64,000 bases of DNA from Blasia pusilla (lineage: Eukaryota > Marchantiophyta > Marchantiopsida > Blasiales). The position numbers were made by a program, and so were the translations under genes. The notes below the pieces were generated by a model. That model did no database searches, was not told the DNA's origin, and saw only the letters and a list, made by a program, of their open reading frames with translations. Location of the stretch: NCBI GenBank assembly GCA_050084515.1, contig CM114273.1:26908001-26972000 (forward strand). Direction: 5' to 3'. The number at the start of each line of letters is the position of its first letter. Position 1 is the stretch's first letter. Below, one piece after another: positions 10,471-23,704 of this stretch.

Positions 10471-13034
10471 TGATCAACTTTTGAAGGTTGGGGAAGATAG
10501 AGACAAGACACAAGTCCCACACGAACCTTCTATGGTGTCTTTCACTTTTTTTTTGGATAGATGGATGGTGGTGTGGGTACTACGTGTTGTTTGCTGCAGC
10601 ATGGTTTGGTAAGTAAGAGGATTCAACATTCCAAGTGGATGTAGCATGGTTTAGAGTATGGCATGAAGATCCAATGGGTTGACATGAGAAGAGAGAACCA
10701 AGACGACCATTGGTCAAAGTTTGTGTCCATATGAGCCCCTATAATATAATTCAATAATTCAATTATTCAATTATATTGTTATTTGTGTCTTCAATTACAT
10801 GTGGATGCAAGCTTGGTCAACCTTGTTAAGTATGGAAAGAAAGGAGGATAATTGGTACAAGTTCAAAACTCAAGATTACCAAAATTGGGAACAAAATTAG
10901 ATACTTTTAGTTCCTTATCCAAAATAAAATATGAATGGTGTTTGTTTTTAAAAAATGGGAAAAATTGGGAAAAAAATGAAGGGATTCAAAGTGTCGAACA
11001 TGGACAAAAGAAAAGTAAGGAATCTTTGCCATCTTTAGTCCTCTTAATGCCTCTAAGGAAGAAGTGGATGTGGGAGATTGGGAGGTATGAAGAGTGGATG
11101 AGGAGGAAGGACTCATTTTATTCTTCCACTTAACAAATAAGGGAATCTTGATTTTCTAATGGGTGTTGAGAGACGAACCAAAAATAGAAGAGTTTCGAAA
11201 AGTGGAGAAAATGGATTTTCTATTGTATAAATAAAAATAAATTCAATAATTGAGCTAGGGTATGGGGTCCATATACATGGGCCCATTTGTTGTTATTCGA
11301 AATCGCGTTAGCCCAAGTTTTTTTGCCCTTGCCTTAAAATACGAAACCACGAGTCCCTCAAAGAAAAAGGAACCTTTTTTTTAAGAATCTAATTGAGTGA
11401 TTCAAACCTATAAAGAGTATTGAAGCCTTTCATAATGCATGTCCATGTCTATCTATGTGGATGACAAAATGGACAAGTAGGTGGATTAGGCTACGACTAC
11501 CATGTACACCACAAGAATCAAACTAAACCTTCATCCAAGGATGTATAGGAGAAAGAAAATTTTGTCATGATTGTGTGTATATAAACATAACAGATAATGT
11601 CTATTATGAAGCTACTTAATTTAAATTTGGATAATGGTTATTAAGTTTTTTTCAAGGGTGATGGCTCAAGGATATCACATAGATCCCTAAACCCACATAT
11701 GATTGGACTTCCCTTTGTAACCCTTAATTTCTTTTTTTGAAAATTTAAAATTTTGACTAAATATAAAATACGCTAAGTGTGATTTTTTCTTGCTCTATTT
11801 CAAACTATCTTTATTATGCTCAAATTTAAGTACTTTTTTTCAAAAATTCCTAATCCATTTATAATAGACGCCAAAAATCATAAGTTTAGGATAAGAGACA
11901 TGATTATATGTCCAAATTTTCCATTTTGAATCATGTTCAATATCCCAAAGACTTTTCCCCTAATGTTCACTTGAATTTTGAGACAATAAAGTAGCTACAA
12001 TCAACACATTCTTTCCCATAAACTCTTAAGTCATTAAACATCATCCTAAATTTTGACCATCTAAGGAACCTATAAAGTCCTTTGCAAACATTATGTTTCA
12101 AAGATAAGGTTGCATTGAGATGGTAAAGTCAATCCTTAGGAAGGACTTGTGTGAACATGTATGTAGATGTCCAATCCCCACCCCCACACATGGGGATTTT
12201 TCATACTGAGGTCAACTGTGTAGAATTCATTTTACTCCCTTTTGAGGGTGTAAAATGTCAATGACATTGGCGGTGGGTGGGGTGCATAGGGTTGGTAGCA
12301 TGCCCAAGAGTAAAATATCCTCCTTGCGAACTTGACCACCCTTACCATTGACTTAAATCCATGTGCAACCTTGGTATGTCTTACATCTCATTGTGTAATC
12401 ATATAAAAATATGTCACTATTTTGGTTTGTACAAACAAGGAATTATTGATGTATGTCCTTGTAGCTAAGGGGAGAAAATTAGGGACAAGTTCCAATTTTG
12501 AAACGTAAGCACTATTTTCATTCATAAAAAATAAAATATAATGATTAATCTTTTTCAAAATACTTGACCCTATCCAATGAAAGGGAATAATTTCTTGTGT
12601 GGTACATAGTCACTCCTTCTTGGACCACACTTCTGGGTTATCCATCTCATCCTATACACTCGTGTTATATTGTACACACAAATCTAGTGCCCTTACTACA
12701 AATATATAAGAAAATATGAATAGAAAATCCTCAATTTTGAGTTATTGTTAAGGAAATTTGATTTCACCTTAATCTAAATATGATGTTAAATAATATCTTC
12801 ACATTTTTTGGGTGCATGAGGATGCGTGACGGTTCATTTTACAAGAAACTTAACCTAGTGTTAAGTTTATGATTGAAATGAAATAATTAATTCATGGAAA
12901 GATATTAAACTTTGATCTTATTTCAAGATCTAGAAATACTAGTTAGCATGCCTATGCTACGCACGAAAAGAGGTATTATTATAAAGAATTATATTAAAAA
13001 ATGAAATTAAAGAGTGGAGATTATTTTTTTATTT
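10471..13034. other. AT-rich non-coding interval
   Basis: Only short frames and T/A-rich tracts are seen. No domains, TIRs or LTRs could be defined. One run, 12170-12360, is slightly more GC-rich. Probably decayed repeat sequence. Confidence 0.55.
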
Positions 13035-13235
13035 ACTCCTCACATACATAAAATCACCACTAAAGCACTTCTCCCATAAATGTAATCGCCATCAATCAAA
13101 CTAAACCCCACTACTTCCTACAAACCCAAGTCTTAACCCACTCCTCACATACATAAAATTACCACTAAACCACTCTCCCATAAATATAACTCCCACCAAT
13201 CAAATTAAACGCCACTATTTTCTACAGTAATTATT
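13035..13235. repeat. Tandem duplication, unit 105 bp
   Basis: The string actcctcacatacataaaat begins at 13035 and 13140. It is followed in both copies by accactaaa, cccataaat, caccaatcaaa/catcaatcaaa and ccactac/ccactat in the same order. Two copies, clearly diverged. Confidence 0.85.
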
Positions 13236-15463
13236 ACCCAAAGATTTTCATTTCTTCTCAAACCCATAGCAAGTTACAAAATAAATATATGAAGAAAACA
13301 TCGTAATATGTTACTATTTTGTCTTATTACGGTTGCTATCTTGTCTTATTCTACTTGTGGGGTTGCGCATTATAGTATGGATATGAATTAACTCTAAGGA
13401 GTGAAGGTGTCTCTCAAAGCCTTCAACTTTCCTTACTTAATCCTTGTGGATGAGGTCTCAACTCATTATACAATGTGTTGAATACACATTCCCACACCTC
13501 CGAATTTTCTTATGGATCAAAGTTATGGATGTATTGATAAAAATAATATTTTCATTTCTAATCTTTATTTAAAAGTATATATCCACTAATTTTCAAAAGA
13601 TATTTATCATCTATAAGTTAGAAAAACCCGACGAGTCTCCATGTGGCTTAAATTTTGATTGGAATGTGGAAAATATTGGAAGAAACTTGCTTCTCCTTTG
13701 AATTCTATTTGCATTTGAATGGACAATTGGAATGACATGAAAAAATCATTTTTTGGAAATTATTTTCTCACGTGGTTATACTGCAAAATTTTTTAAGTAA
13801 GTTGGAAGACACTTGGCACCCAAGTGTTTGGGTTCCACCTGTGAAACGAACTATCATTTCTTCACATCTCTTGGTCGTTATGCAAACCATATATGGGAGC
13901 ACTAGTATATATCGTAATTACTTTATTATCTTTTTTAATAAAATAAAGTGGGTTCTCAATCATTTACTAGCCTCCCTCTACAACTATAGTATTACAAAAC
14001 TACTAATAAGATGCTTATAAATATGTTTGTGAAAATACATATTTGGAAACTATTTCGAATTTCTTTTACTACAGTTTAAGAGAATTATCCCACGGCAGCT
14101 GGTAACTACTTAACCTAAATCTCACTACTTAAGCATAAATAAAAACTCGCTATTTCTAATAAAATGGAAAATGGAAGTTTGTTGTCGCACCTATTGCTTA
14201 GGCCGTAGCGAGTTTCGTGTTGTCGTTTTATTGAGTCATAGTTTGATTTTCTGAAATTCTCAAGGTGAAGAAGGATACCTTTAGCTTCGAGGGTCCCGGT
14301 TTGGCCACGCTTACGGAGGAGGATGAGGAGGAGATATTTATACTCTTGATACTATTCGTGCGGAGAATGGGGTCCTCCTCTTGTGGTTGAGGATAGGAGA
14401 ATCGAACATGGAAGTTAGAAACTAATTTATTCTTTTATTCTTTTTAAATGGGGGAATGGCGAATATAAACGGTGCCAAAAGAGGATTTTTTTGGGTAGTC
14501 ATCAATTGCTGTTGGGAAAATATAGAGGTATATTATCCGGAAGCTGATCTTTATTATCACAATTTTCTGGTGGCGCGGAGAATGGGGAAGATATTGATCG
14601 TTTTTATTTAAATAATAATAAGAAGAGGTGGGTATTTCACAATGGCACGAAAACTGCCTTAGGCCGCGTGGACCGCGTATAATAGCGTACGTCGTCATTT
14701 GTTTGAGAATGAGACAAGGATCCACTAGCTCATGAGGACCCTAACTTTTAAGTTTTAAACAAATGTGGTAATCAATTTTTAATTAAAACTTGGAAAATGA
14801 TAACCATGTTAGAGGGATGGATCCATAATCTCTTACCCTCGGGATGAACACATTGTTTTTTTTTATCCCTAATACTAAGGTGGTTTTGGAGCTTGCTATA
14901 AGTTGATTGTGTAAATTTTTTATTCATCCTCCTATGCTTGAATGAGGTATATAGGAAGGTACTCCTTTGCTAGTAATAGTGATTCGCCCTTGTTATTTGA
15001 AAAAAGTATTTCCTCGTCTTTCCAAACAAACTACTAAGAGCACCCATGTGATGCATTGGTAGAAGTATATACTTCCATGGTTTTCCACTTTACAGAACCA
15101 TTTAATAAGATCATAAATCCATGCAAATATTCTTACAACGGCTCCACCACATGATCCACATCTTCTGAAGGCTCCAACATCTCTAAATTCTTTGTCTCGA
15201 CTAATCTTGACATCATAGAGTTCAACCTCTACTCATCCTCGCTAGCCCGCAAAGAGACCTTGACCTTGAGCCTTACGAGAAGAAGTCTTGGATTAAGTCT
15301 CGAAGACCCAATTTACCAGTCTCGCATTTTTTAGGCAAGTCGGTGAAGTCGCCAAGTGCTAAACCGTTTTGAGCCCCCAAAGATGCATCATGTCTCCCTA
15401 GGAAGCCTCTTCCCCAAGCCTTGACCAATTTCATCCTATCGTCCACCTAAAACCGAAGCATGA
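13236..15463. other. AT-rich non-coding interval
   Basis: No recognisable gene. Short open stretches at 13772-14020 (+) and 14444-14725 (-) lack any domain and have AT-driven composition. A somewhat GC-richer patch, 14260-14420, is also featureless. Confidence 0.5.
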
Positions 15464-15775
15464 TAGCAAGGTTGCAAATGGCTAAGTTCATGTCCGCGGA
15501 CTTACGTCTGTCCTATAGAAGGACTTGTCCTTGTGCCCCATCTGCCCCTTCTTTCTCATCCTCCCCACTTGCCTTTGAGATCTGCACTTTTTTGTTTCTT
15601 CCTCCTCCCATCCCCCCTCTTTTATTGACATGCCCCCCTTCCCTTCCACCATGAACTATAAGTGTGGGCCCAACCTTTTGCAATACATGTTTGCAGACAT
15701 GTCTAAAATTTTCCGTCCATGTCTGTCCTAGGGACAGACTTATCCATTTTAGACTAACCATGCATAATAGATAGT
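15464..15775 (+). mobile_element. MITE-like non-autonomous element, copy A
   Basis: One of three related ~310-320-bp copies in this window (others at 25470-25760 minus and 26083-26400 plus). It begins ...aaggttgcaaatggctaagt, followed by catgtccgcggacttacgtc and the block 'ctgtcctatagaaggacttg'. A long C/T-rich middle follows, then 'catgaactataagtgtgggccc', and finally a compound end with gtcctagggacagac. There is no coding capacity. The element carries many short GGAC/GTCC inverted motifs. Related ends in copies B and C begin ggttgcac...tggacaa, suggesting terminal inverted repeats. Confidence 0.7.
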
Positions 15776-16889
15776 TCCTCAAGAAGCATCCCAAAAAATT
15801 CCTTAGATCAAATTTGAAATATGGTTAATCCCTTATTTCAAGACTTGATCGGGTATGGAGCAACATGGTACCTTCCTATAGGTACTTATGGGGTTATCTA
15901 GGGAAACCCCACATTTCCAAAAATCTACCCCTAGGCCTTTGGTTTTGGACCACAACCCAAACATGGTTTGCTTCTCCCAAATCTACGTTTGACTAGTTGA
16001 CCCTCAAGATGACTTGGGGAAGTCTCTTGGCACATTTTAACTCCTACAATTTCCAGATGGGTATTTCATGGTTATCTTGCCACCCTTCGTGTTTTGTAAC
16101 TAGTCTCGATCATGGCATCTCGACCATCTTGAATTCTTCCCTCTTCCTTGCTACTTGTCCTTGAATCAAAACTCCCCTTGAGGGTCTTTCATCTATCTGC
16201 CCTACCTTGCCCTCATCCCTTCGAGTGGCTATACCTCCTTTTACCTTAGATAAGTGTCAAGGTGCGCACTTGTCTTGACTAATGTTAGTCTCGTGGTAGG
16301 TTCTGCCGTCCATTCTAGTCTTGCAACTACTCTTTTGGGCATATAAGGTATTTTTTTCCTTTGATCCACAATCACAACTTAGTTCCTCAGTTGCTACTCG
16401 TGTGAGAGCCATAGACTTAAGCTAATTGCAATACTTCCCCACTTGGGTTGGGCAATCCCTAAGAACACCAACGCTTTGGTTTTTGGTCTAGTCCAAATTG
16501 CAGACATCTAAGCCTACAACACCTAATCTAACTCTACATCTCAAGTTGTACTAAGTACATAATACTTAGACCTCATTTTCAGTGGAAATTTTTTGTGAAG
16601 ATGGACAATATTATCTCATTGATGCAACAATGCATACAAGTCGAGAAACATCCACAAGGAGCATGCATTTCATTAAAAGCATTCAAAACTCATTCCTCAT
16701 TGAACATAAATCTGGAAAACTTCTTAAATTCTTGGAACTTCCTAGTTTTTGCACACCATTGATGTATTACTCTAGAGACAAATTATGCCAATGGCCATGC
16801 TACAAACCATGCCACTATGCTCAAGCTATGAACCAAACTCAAATCTCACCGTCTACTTCTGCATAATTTTCTAATTTGAAATTTGTGAT
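15776..16889. other. Non-coding interval
   Basis: No domain is recognised in short frames such as 16582-16866 (+). The sequence is pyrimidine-rich on the plus strand and probably derives from an old repeat. Confidence 0.5.
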
Positions 16890-17870
16890 CAAACGCTTGC
16901 CAATATGGAGCATCAAAATTTTAGTGGGCTCACACTAGAATGAAGATGCATTGGAATCTCACGAATGACATGAGTTGTACACGGGAGACAAAAGCCTTAA
17001 TGAGCATCAAAAATAGAAATGCTTGTGAATTCAAAGAGAATGATCAAATGCAAGGTGAAATTTGAGAAGAGAAGTCAAGTCCCAAAAGAGTTAGACTCCA
17101 AGGACATTGCTATCTAGTTTGAATTTGATTGAGCATTTTGTGACTTTCTAAGTTCAAGGTCAACTAGGCTCAAGATATGTTTGGGATAAATAAGGTGGTT
17201 TTGGAAAGCTTGAAATGAGAAAACGCTAACGTACCAAAGATATAGAGAATTAGCAAGAAAAATCCTAAAATAGATCGAGAACTATCAAAATAAACCAAGA
17301 GGGATTCTTTGGATAAAGAAAGGCCAAATATCTCTAAAATTATATATATCAAGGGGGTGGTGGGGATGATCTCTAAGGGATTTAGGGGATGATGGAGCCT
17401 CAATCCCACCTTGGAGACCGTGGGAGTTAAACCAAAGGCATGATATGGACTAAGAGGTTAGCATTGGGATTTTAACACCAAGCCAAATTCAAGTCTTGTT
17501 TTGGATCCTAACCTTGGATCTTGAATCGTGGTTGATATAGAGTTTTTGTTATATACTCATTCAAGATCCACTAGGAAATTGGGACTACTAGAGGCGCTAA
17601 TGTCATTTCAAGTCCTGAGACTATCAACAAAGTTTATTTCAAGTCTTGAATGGCTTTTGTTTGTTGTAGAGTGAGGAATTAGCTTAGTATCTCAGCCTAT
17701 TTAGGATTTTGAGTTTGAAGGATGACTCGAGACTTAGATCCAAAAGACTTGAGGATGGTTGATCCAAAACGAGACTCATATGAGTGCCTTTAAGTATAGA
17801 TCAATAATGAGGATGTGACTAGTTTAACACAAGCTTCCGTGACATCTAAGATCGTCATTCAAACAAATAG
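16890..17870 (+). repeat. Diverged ~1-kb repeat, copy 1 (AT-shifted)
   Basis: Collinear with 27000-27960. For example, gagcatcaaaattttagtgg aligns with gaacatcggaacattagcgg, and then ctcacactagaatg with ctcacgctaagatg. Further along, gaggcgctaatgtcatttca matches taggcgcgcaagtgtcgttt, followed by tcaagtcttgaatgg/tcaaagtcttgaagg. Most differences turn C or G here from copy 2 into T or A, as expected from deamination of methylated cytosines. It is non-coding, so an LTR or non-coding part of a retroelement is likely. Confidence 0.65.
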
Positions 17871-18599
17871 GTACGTTACAAGAAGTCAGAGTGCCAAATA
17901 AGTTGGCAAGGCATGGAATCCATTCCCTTTCAACTACCATCATGATAGGTATTTATGATAAGTCACATTCGAGATGTAGATACACACCAAAAGAAATATT
18001 GGATGCATCATCTTAAATATTAGAATCGTCCATGAAAATGAAGTTACAATTGTAGCAACCATTGATTAAAGTTGAACAATCTCAAATTATAATTGACTAG
18101 TGTAGGCCCGTGCGATTCACAGTTTTAAATCATCTCATAAAATGATTTTCATTAATTTTGAACGGTCTTATCAACTCAAAATATGAATGATACTTTTGAC
18201 CAAAACAAAAACGTATTCAAATTCCGTAGACACGTATCGTAAAGGGGAGCATCTAAAAAATTTACGTGTCCCCACGGCGGGCTGGAGGGGTTTTCAAACC
18301 CTATCCTATTTTAATAATATAGATTACATGCTTCATATTATAAGTATTTTTTTTCCTTTTTTTCATTTTTCTTGACTTTTCTTCTCGAATTATTTGGGTG
18401 TTTCCTCTTCGCCGCGAGAATAGTTTATTTGCAAACTTAAGCGGAACTTTGGAAGCTCCCACCCGCTACAAAGTCAACACAAGAATAGATTATGATTAAA
18501 AAATGTCCATGCGAGTTGCTTCACAAGGGGAAAAAAACATTTTATTTAACTTAACACACCACACATTCATATGACAAGATAATTAGAACAATGATATCC
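17871..18599. other. AT-rich non-coding interval
   Basis: No gene recognised. Near 18100-18115 there is a 'tagtgtaggcccgtgcgattcac' type string, a pattern often seen at ends of old plant dispersed repeats. Confidence 0.5.
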
Positions 18600-19080
18600 C
18601 CGAATCACCGGACTTCCGAGCACCAACTCGTGCTGAGTCCAAAAGGTTAGACTTGCAACAAAGTCGAGTGGAGCTCCGCCGCCTATGAAGAGTCGTTATA
18701 ACCGGCGGATATTACGGATCGCCGGTTCTCGTTAGCGGCGGGCGCCGCCATTATGAGTCTTGGAAAAGACTCTGGACAGCAAGTAGAAAGTCAACCCGTT
18801 AGTTCCGGGGGGAACTCGGGAATGCCTTCGTGTCAGCAGTTTTAATCGTCGCGGCGGGAACAATAGTTGCCGGTCCCCTCGCTTGCCGGCGGCCTGTACT
18901 TCACGACACGTACAACCGGCTTCCACTCCTCCCTTGTACCGTATAGTTCTTGTGGGCTTTCGGTGGTGGGCTGTGAAGGTGAGGCAGACCATACCTGAGC
19001 CACGTCATCTCGGCACTATATGCATATTGAGAATCCGAACAGTGACTGACTGCGAGCGCTCCGGTCCTCTTCGGATGTGC
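18600..19080. other. Isolated GC-rich island, no gene assigned
   Basis: CpG-rich patch in otherwise AT-rich DNA, with inverted GC motifs such as ccggcgg, gccggt and ggcgggcgccgcc near 18700-18750. An 86-codon minus-strand frame (18992-18732) has no recognisable domain and is probably a by-product of GC content. It could be a promoter remnant or an undermethylated element end. Confidence 0.4.
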
Positions 19081-20862
19081 ACGCCTCTTTCTTTCTTATT
19101 ATTTTAGTTGCTTTCTTGGGATGTAGCGCGTTGCATTGCAGTTTATTTATAACGTATCGGATTCCTCTCTTTCTTGCAAAACTTTTAATATTGTTCTTAC
19201 TTTGTGTCGTGTTCTTCTTCCTTGTGTGTGAATTCGTGTTCATGTCATGGATAGTAAAACAACAAATTAATATTCTCGTTTCTTTTCTCTTGTCAATTAC
19301 TGTTGACGCTCGAAACAAGGCAGACGGGTTACGTTTTCCTTGTTACGTTAGGTTACGTTTAGGCTTGAGGTTTGAAACGGAATAGAAAGAAGAAATCTTA
19401 CTCAAGAAAATTAAAGTATGATGACGGCTGGATGAAGTTCTATTCTAACCAAATCAGGAGCGAGTAATAAGGACAAATCTCAAGTGTTCAAAAGGAGAAA
19501 ATGGCCATGTCGTGATATGACTGCATTTTTAAAGTGCAAAAAGATACCCAAACAAGCCCATGTAAAACAAGAGCCTGGAACATAATTCGGACAAACTGCT
19601 ATAAATTATTATTATAAAGAAATTTTGTCCTAGATGAAAGAAGCAAACTTTAAATTGAATCATGAGGATCTTCGTTTCTATTCATGCAACTTTCCCTCCC
19701 ATGGGAACTGCACTTCCTTTCTCCTATTCATCTCATTCGTTCATGAACATGTGTATGTACGCACAAGTGAGAATTTCGCCAAAAAATGATCTTAACATCT
19801 CATCAAACAATGCCCAAAAAGTTGGGTTGCCATTGAGCCGTACAAATGACTTCTCTATTGCCAAAGAAGGACGATACTCTAGAGCATGACATTCATTTCA
19901 CAAGAAAATCCCATCACCAATTTGTGAGGATTATTATATATGGGAGTGATTGGTTTCCCATTCGGGTTCGGCTACTTTTGACACTCTTTTTAAAGCTAGG
20001 CCAAAAAGAAATTAAAGACTTATGTGAATCTGACAAATTGGATGTTTTCGAGGGTTCTTTTCGTAAAAAAAATTAGATTTTCAATGGGAATAAAAGGTGT
20101 AGGAGGACTGAAATGATGAGCCAAAACATTAAGTACGGAGTCATGTTTCGCATGCCTTGTGTATTTTGAGGTGGGAAGTTCCCATACGGGTCGCTCCAAA
20201 AAAAAATGAACAAGATAGACGAAAGAAATGACTTAACTATTTGTATCACAACATACAAGTAAGAATGCTAGGAGCTATGCATTAGTGATCCATTAATACC
20301 GTTCAGTTTTTCATGTGGTATCCATTTCTTTAATTTTAGAATAATCAAAAACTATTTTTTCAGAAAATTTTCCATAGTGAGGAAGCTCAAAGGTGTCACT
20401 AGATTCCTAGTTATGAGAGTATTAAGTGGTCAATTTGCGGGAGATAGGATTTACAAAGTGTATGGAAGGCAAGAGATGCCTCACTATTTAGTCATGAGGT
20501 TTAATTTTCTTATAATGCTATTTGTATATGAAGTGAACTCGTTTCTTTCAATTTAAAATATCTAAAAATATTATGTCTTCCTTTGATACATTGATGCATA
20601 AGAATATTATGTCTTCCAATGTTCTTTTCGATGGAAATTGGACTCGGAAACATTTTTTTGGATATTTATGGGAAGCCTGAAAAATGGAGAACAACCATCT
20701 GTGAGAAAACAGAAAGTGACGAAATCACTAAAATCTTTACAAAACTTAGAGATACAAAGTGGCCTAGTCCGTCCGTGCGCTCACAAAAGAGCTTCAATGG
20801 AACCTGAACTGGGAGATAACTCGACATACGAGAATGCGCTACCGCTGCGGGTCCCCACTATT
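19081..20862. other. Non-coding interval
   Basis: Short frames only, no domains. AT-rich with some T-rich tracts near 19080-19240. No structured repeat identified. Confidence 0.5.
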
Positions 20863-21136
20863 TGACAACTCGGGAAAACTAGGGTTTTTACCTATTTTTC
20901 TTCGTTTCTATTAATAGAAAAAATTCGGTCTAACCCTATATTGCATCAGGGTGCGGGGCACCCTGATGCAATATAGGGTTAGATAAACCTAGTAACGCTA
21001 TTTCTAAAACCACATACGTCATATTACTATCATTCCTTCGACGTCTAAGTCGGAACCATCAATCTAGGCTTCTCCTCATACAAGGGGGCCGATCAGATTA
21101 ATGGTGCTCACAGGAGTGGATGTTGAGAATTCAACA
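20863..21136 (-). repeat. 3' LTR of the minus-strand copia element (outer end approximate)
   Basis: On the minus strand the pol stop is followed by a polypurine tract (gatattgagggggg) and then TGTTGAATTCTCAACATCC, a canonical TG start at 21136. The far end is uncertain; a ...GTTGTCA ending at about 20863 is plausible. Without the 5' LTR this cannot be confirmed. The LTR contains a long perfect hairpin (20929-20983). Confidence 0.65.
20929..20983. repeat. Perfect 26-bp inverted repeat with 3-nt loop inside the LTR
   Basis: Left arm 20929-20954 (begins tctaaccctatattgcat), loop GGG at 20955-20957, right arm 20958-20983. All 26 positions pair. A second small palindrome, tctattaataga, lies just outside at about 20907-20918. 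Either strand of RNA would form a very stable hairpin. Confidence 0.97.
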
Positions 21137-21164
21137 CCCCCCTCAATATCCACTCTCATGTGGA

Positions 21165-23610
21165 CTACTGTCTTGGACCTATGCCAAGACCCTTCAGATG
21201 TCGGTGAAGCTGATCTCCGCTCAAAGCTTTCGTGAAGATGTCTGCACGGTTATCCTCTGTTGGACAATAGACTAACTTCAAAACCTCTCTCTCGATCATT
21301 TCACGAACAAAGTGATAGTGGATCTCTATGTGCTTCGTACGAGCATGAAACACAGGATTATGTGCTATGGCAATGCAACTCTGATTGTCACACCACATTA
21401 CAGTAGCATTTTCTGGTGCTTCTCCTATGTCCTCCAATATCCATCTCAACCATACTGCTTCACAAGAAGCATAACAAGCCGCCTTTTACTCTGCCTCGGT
21501 AGAAGAAAGAGCCACTGTAGGTTGCTTCTTGCTGACCCATGACACCACACCTGATCCTACCAAGAAGCAATAACCCGAAATAGATCTTCCAGAATCTGAA
21601 TCTCCTGCCCAATCCGAGTCACAAAAACCTGTCATTTCCTTCCCTGCTCCATAGGTGATGCCGTACTCGATAGTGCCTTTGATGTACTTCAACACACGCA
21701 TCCCTGCCTTCCAATGGTTCTCACGAGGCTTAGTTGAGAACCTACTCAACACTCCCACAACGAAGCTAATGTCTGGTCTAGTGTTACACAAAAATATAAA
21801 ACTTCCTATAAGCTTTTTGTACAACTTTTCATCTACCAATGGTGAAACATCCTCCATCGAGAGTTTAAACTCTACCTCCATTGGCGAGACCACTGCCTTA
21901 CACTCGGTCATCCTGAATGCCTTCAAGATTTCTCTAACATACTTCTGTTGAGAGAGAAAAATAGAAACTGACTGTTGCCAAATTTCCAGCCCTATAAAGT
22001 AATCCAGAAGACCTAAATCTGACATTTCAAACTCAGATTTCAACACTCCCTTCATTTCCTCTATTTTCTTACTGTGGTCTCTTGTGATGATCAGATCATC
22101 CACATACAGGACTATCAACATAAACATCCCATCTCCGCAAAACACATACAACTTTGCTTCTGACGGACACTTGATGAGACCCTTCTCTCGAAAGAATGTA
22201 TCTATTCGTTGATACCATACCCTTGGGGCTTGCTTCAACCCATACAATGCTCGATGAAGTAAACAAACTTTCTCTTCTGATCGGGGTGTCTCAAAACCTG
22301 GTGGTTGAGAAACATATACCTCCTCCTTGAGACTCCCGTTCAAAAAGGCAGACTTCACATCGTATTGGTATACATGCCAACGTCTTGTTCCTGCAACCGC
22401 TAGAACAATTCGAATGGTTATCATCCTTGCAGTAGGAGCAAAAGTCTCATAGTAGTCAAAAACTTTGATTTGTGAGCATCCTTGTGCGACCAACCTCGCT
22501 TTGAATTTATCCAATGTACCGTCCGACTTGTACTTGGTCTTGTACACCCACTTGGTGCGTATTATCTTCCTGTCCTTTGGCTTTTCAACCAAAGTCCAAG
22601 TTTCATTCCTCTGAATAGCGTCCATCTCCATCGGCATGGCCTCTCTCCATTGAGGATGAGCAAGGGCCTCATCCAAGCATGATGGCTCTTCCACCTTCAA
22701 GACTTCTGTCATCAAGGCCATGTTGACGAGATGTGCGGAAGCTCTATTCTGCTCCTCTAGTCTCTTGGATCTCCTTGGATGTGTAACAACTTCATCAGTT
22801 GTTGGTGGATCCTTACCATCCAAGAGTTGCTTTATCCACTTAGGGTATGACGACCGTAGTGGAAGAGCAGGTTGCTCTTTGTAATCATCACCAAATTCTT
22901 CTTCTTGATGATATGGTGTAAACATTTATGGTGTGCTCTGGTGGGTTATCTCTTCGTTTGATGATAATGTGGACGGACCACTGATATCCGCCACTTGACG
23001 AGGCTGTTCCTGGAACACCACATCACAACTCACAAGCATCTTCTTTTCCTTAGAACACCAAAGGAGATAAGCTTTAGACTCATCACTGTATCCCATAAAG
23101 ATGAACTTCATGCTCTTGGACTCCAGCTTGGTCCTAGATGCTTCAGGAATATGTACAAAACACTCACTACCAAAAGTCCTGAAATATTGGACTGATGGTA
23201 CCTTACCTGAGTATGATTGATGAGGAGTTATGCCTTGCACTGACTTGGTAGCACTTCTATTTAGAATGTATACGGGATGATAATGACCCAAAATCCTTTC
23301 ACAAACCTTTTGCTTTCATCATACATCTTGCCATCTCCACCACTATACGGTTTCGACGCTCAACAACTCCATTTTGTTGTGGTGTGTGTGCCGTGGTTAA
23401 CTGTCGCTTGATTCCATGCTCCCCCAAATATTTGTTGAATTCTGTTGATAAGAATTCTCCTCCTCGATCGATGATCATTTTTGCCCTCTCTAAACATAGC
23501 ATCCCAACATTTACCATAATCAATTATCTTGAATATTCCTCTCTTTGTTATGGAATCTTGCCAAAAACTTGACATTTTACTATTGTTGTTGGTGTATCTC
23601 ATATGGAACA
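21165..23610 (-). pseudogene. Ty1/copia pol (integrase, reverse transcriptase, RNase H), 5'-truncated and lightly disrupted
   Basis: Reading 23523 to 21165 on the minus strand. The integrase core tail, DRGGEFLSTEFNKYLGEHGI...HTPQQNGVVERRNR, retains the second Asp and the Glu of the DDE triad. The integrase C-terminal region is at 23291-22926. A 479-codon frame (22925-21486) covers RVT_2: KWVYKTKYKSDGTLDKFKAR, YDVKSAFLNG, YGLKQAPRVWY and an intact LYVDDLII catalytic box. RNase H begins FCDSDWAGD and continues to KHIEIHYHFVRE and DIFTKALS. Disruptions are few: a stop separating integrase from RT at 22926-22928, one stop at about 21483-21485 in STEAE(Y), a frameshift near 23295, and loss of everything 5' of about 23,610 (gag, protease, integrase N-terminus). 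Of the two copia families here, this one is the better preserved, and it differs from the 28-kb family. Confidence 0.93.
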
Positions 23611-23704
23611 ATGTTGGTTGAGTAAAAACAACTTTTTTTCGTGCTCTCTAGGAATTTCTTCCAATAGAAGTTTCACGAATGAATTCACCATTTATTGCGG
23701 GATT

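Noticed and set aside
18732-18992. 86-codon minus-strand frame in the GC-rich island
   Set aside because: Composition-driven, no domain and no splice or promoter support.
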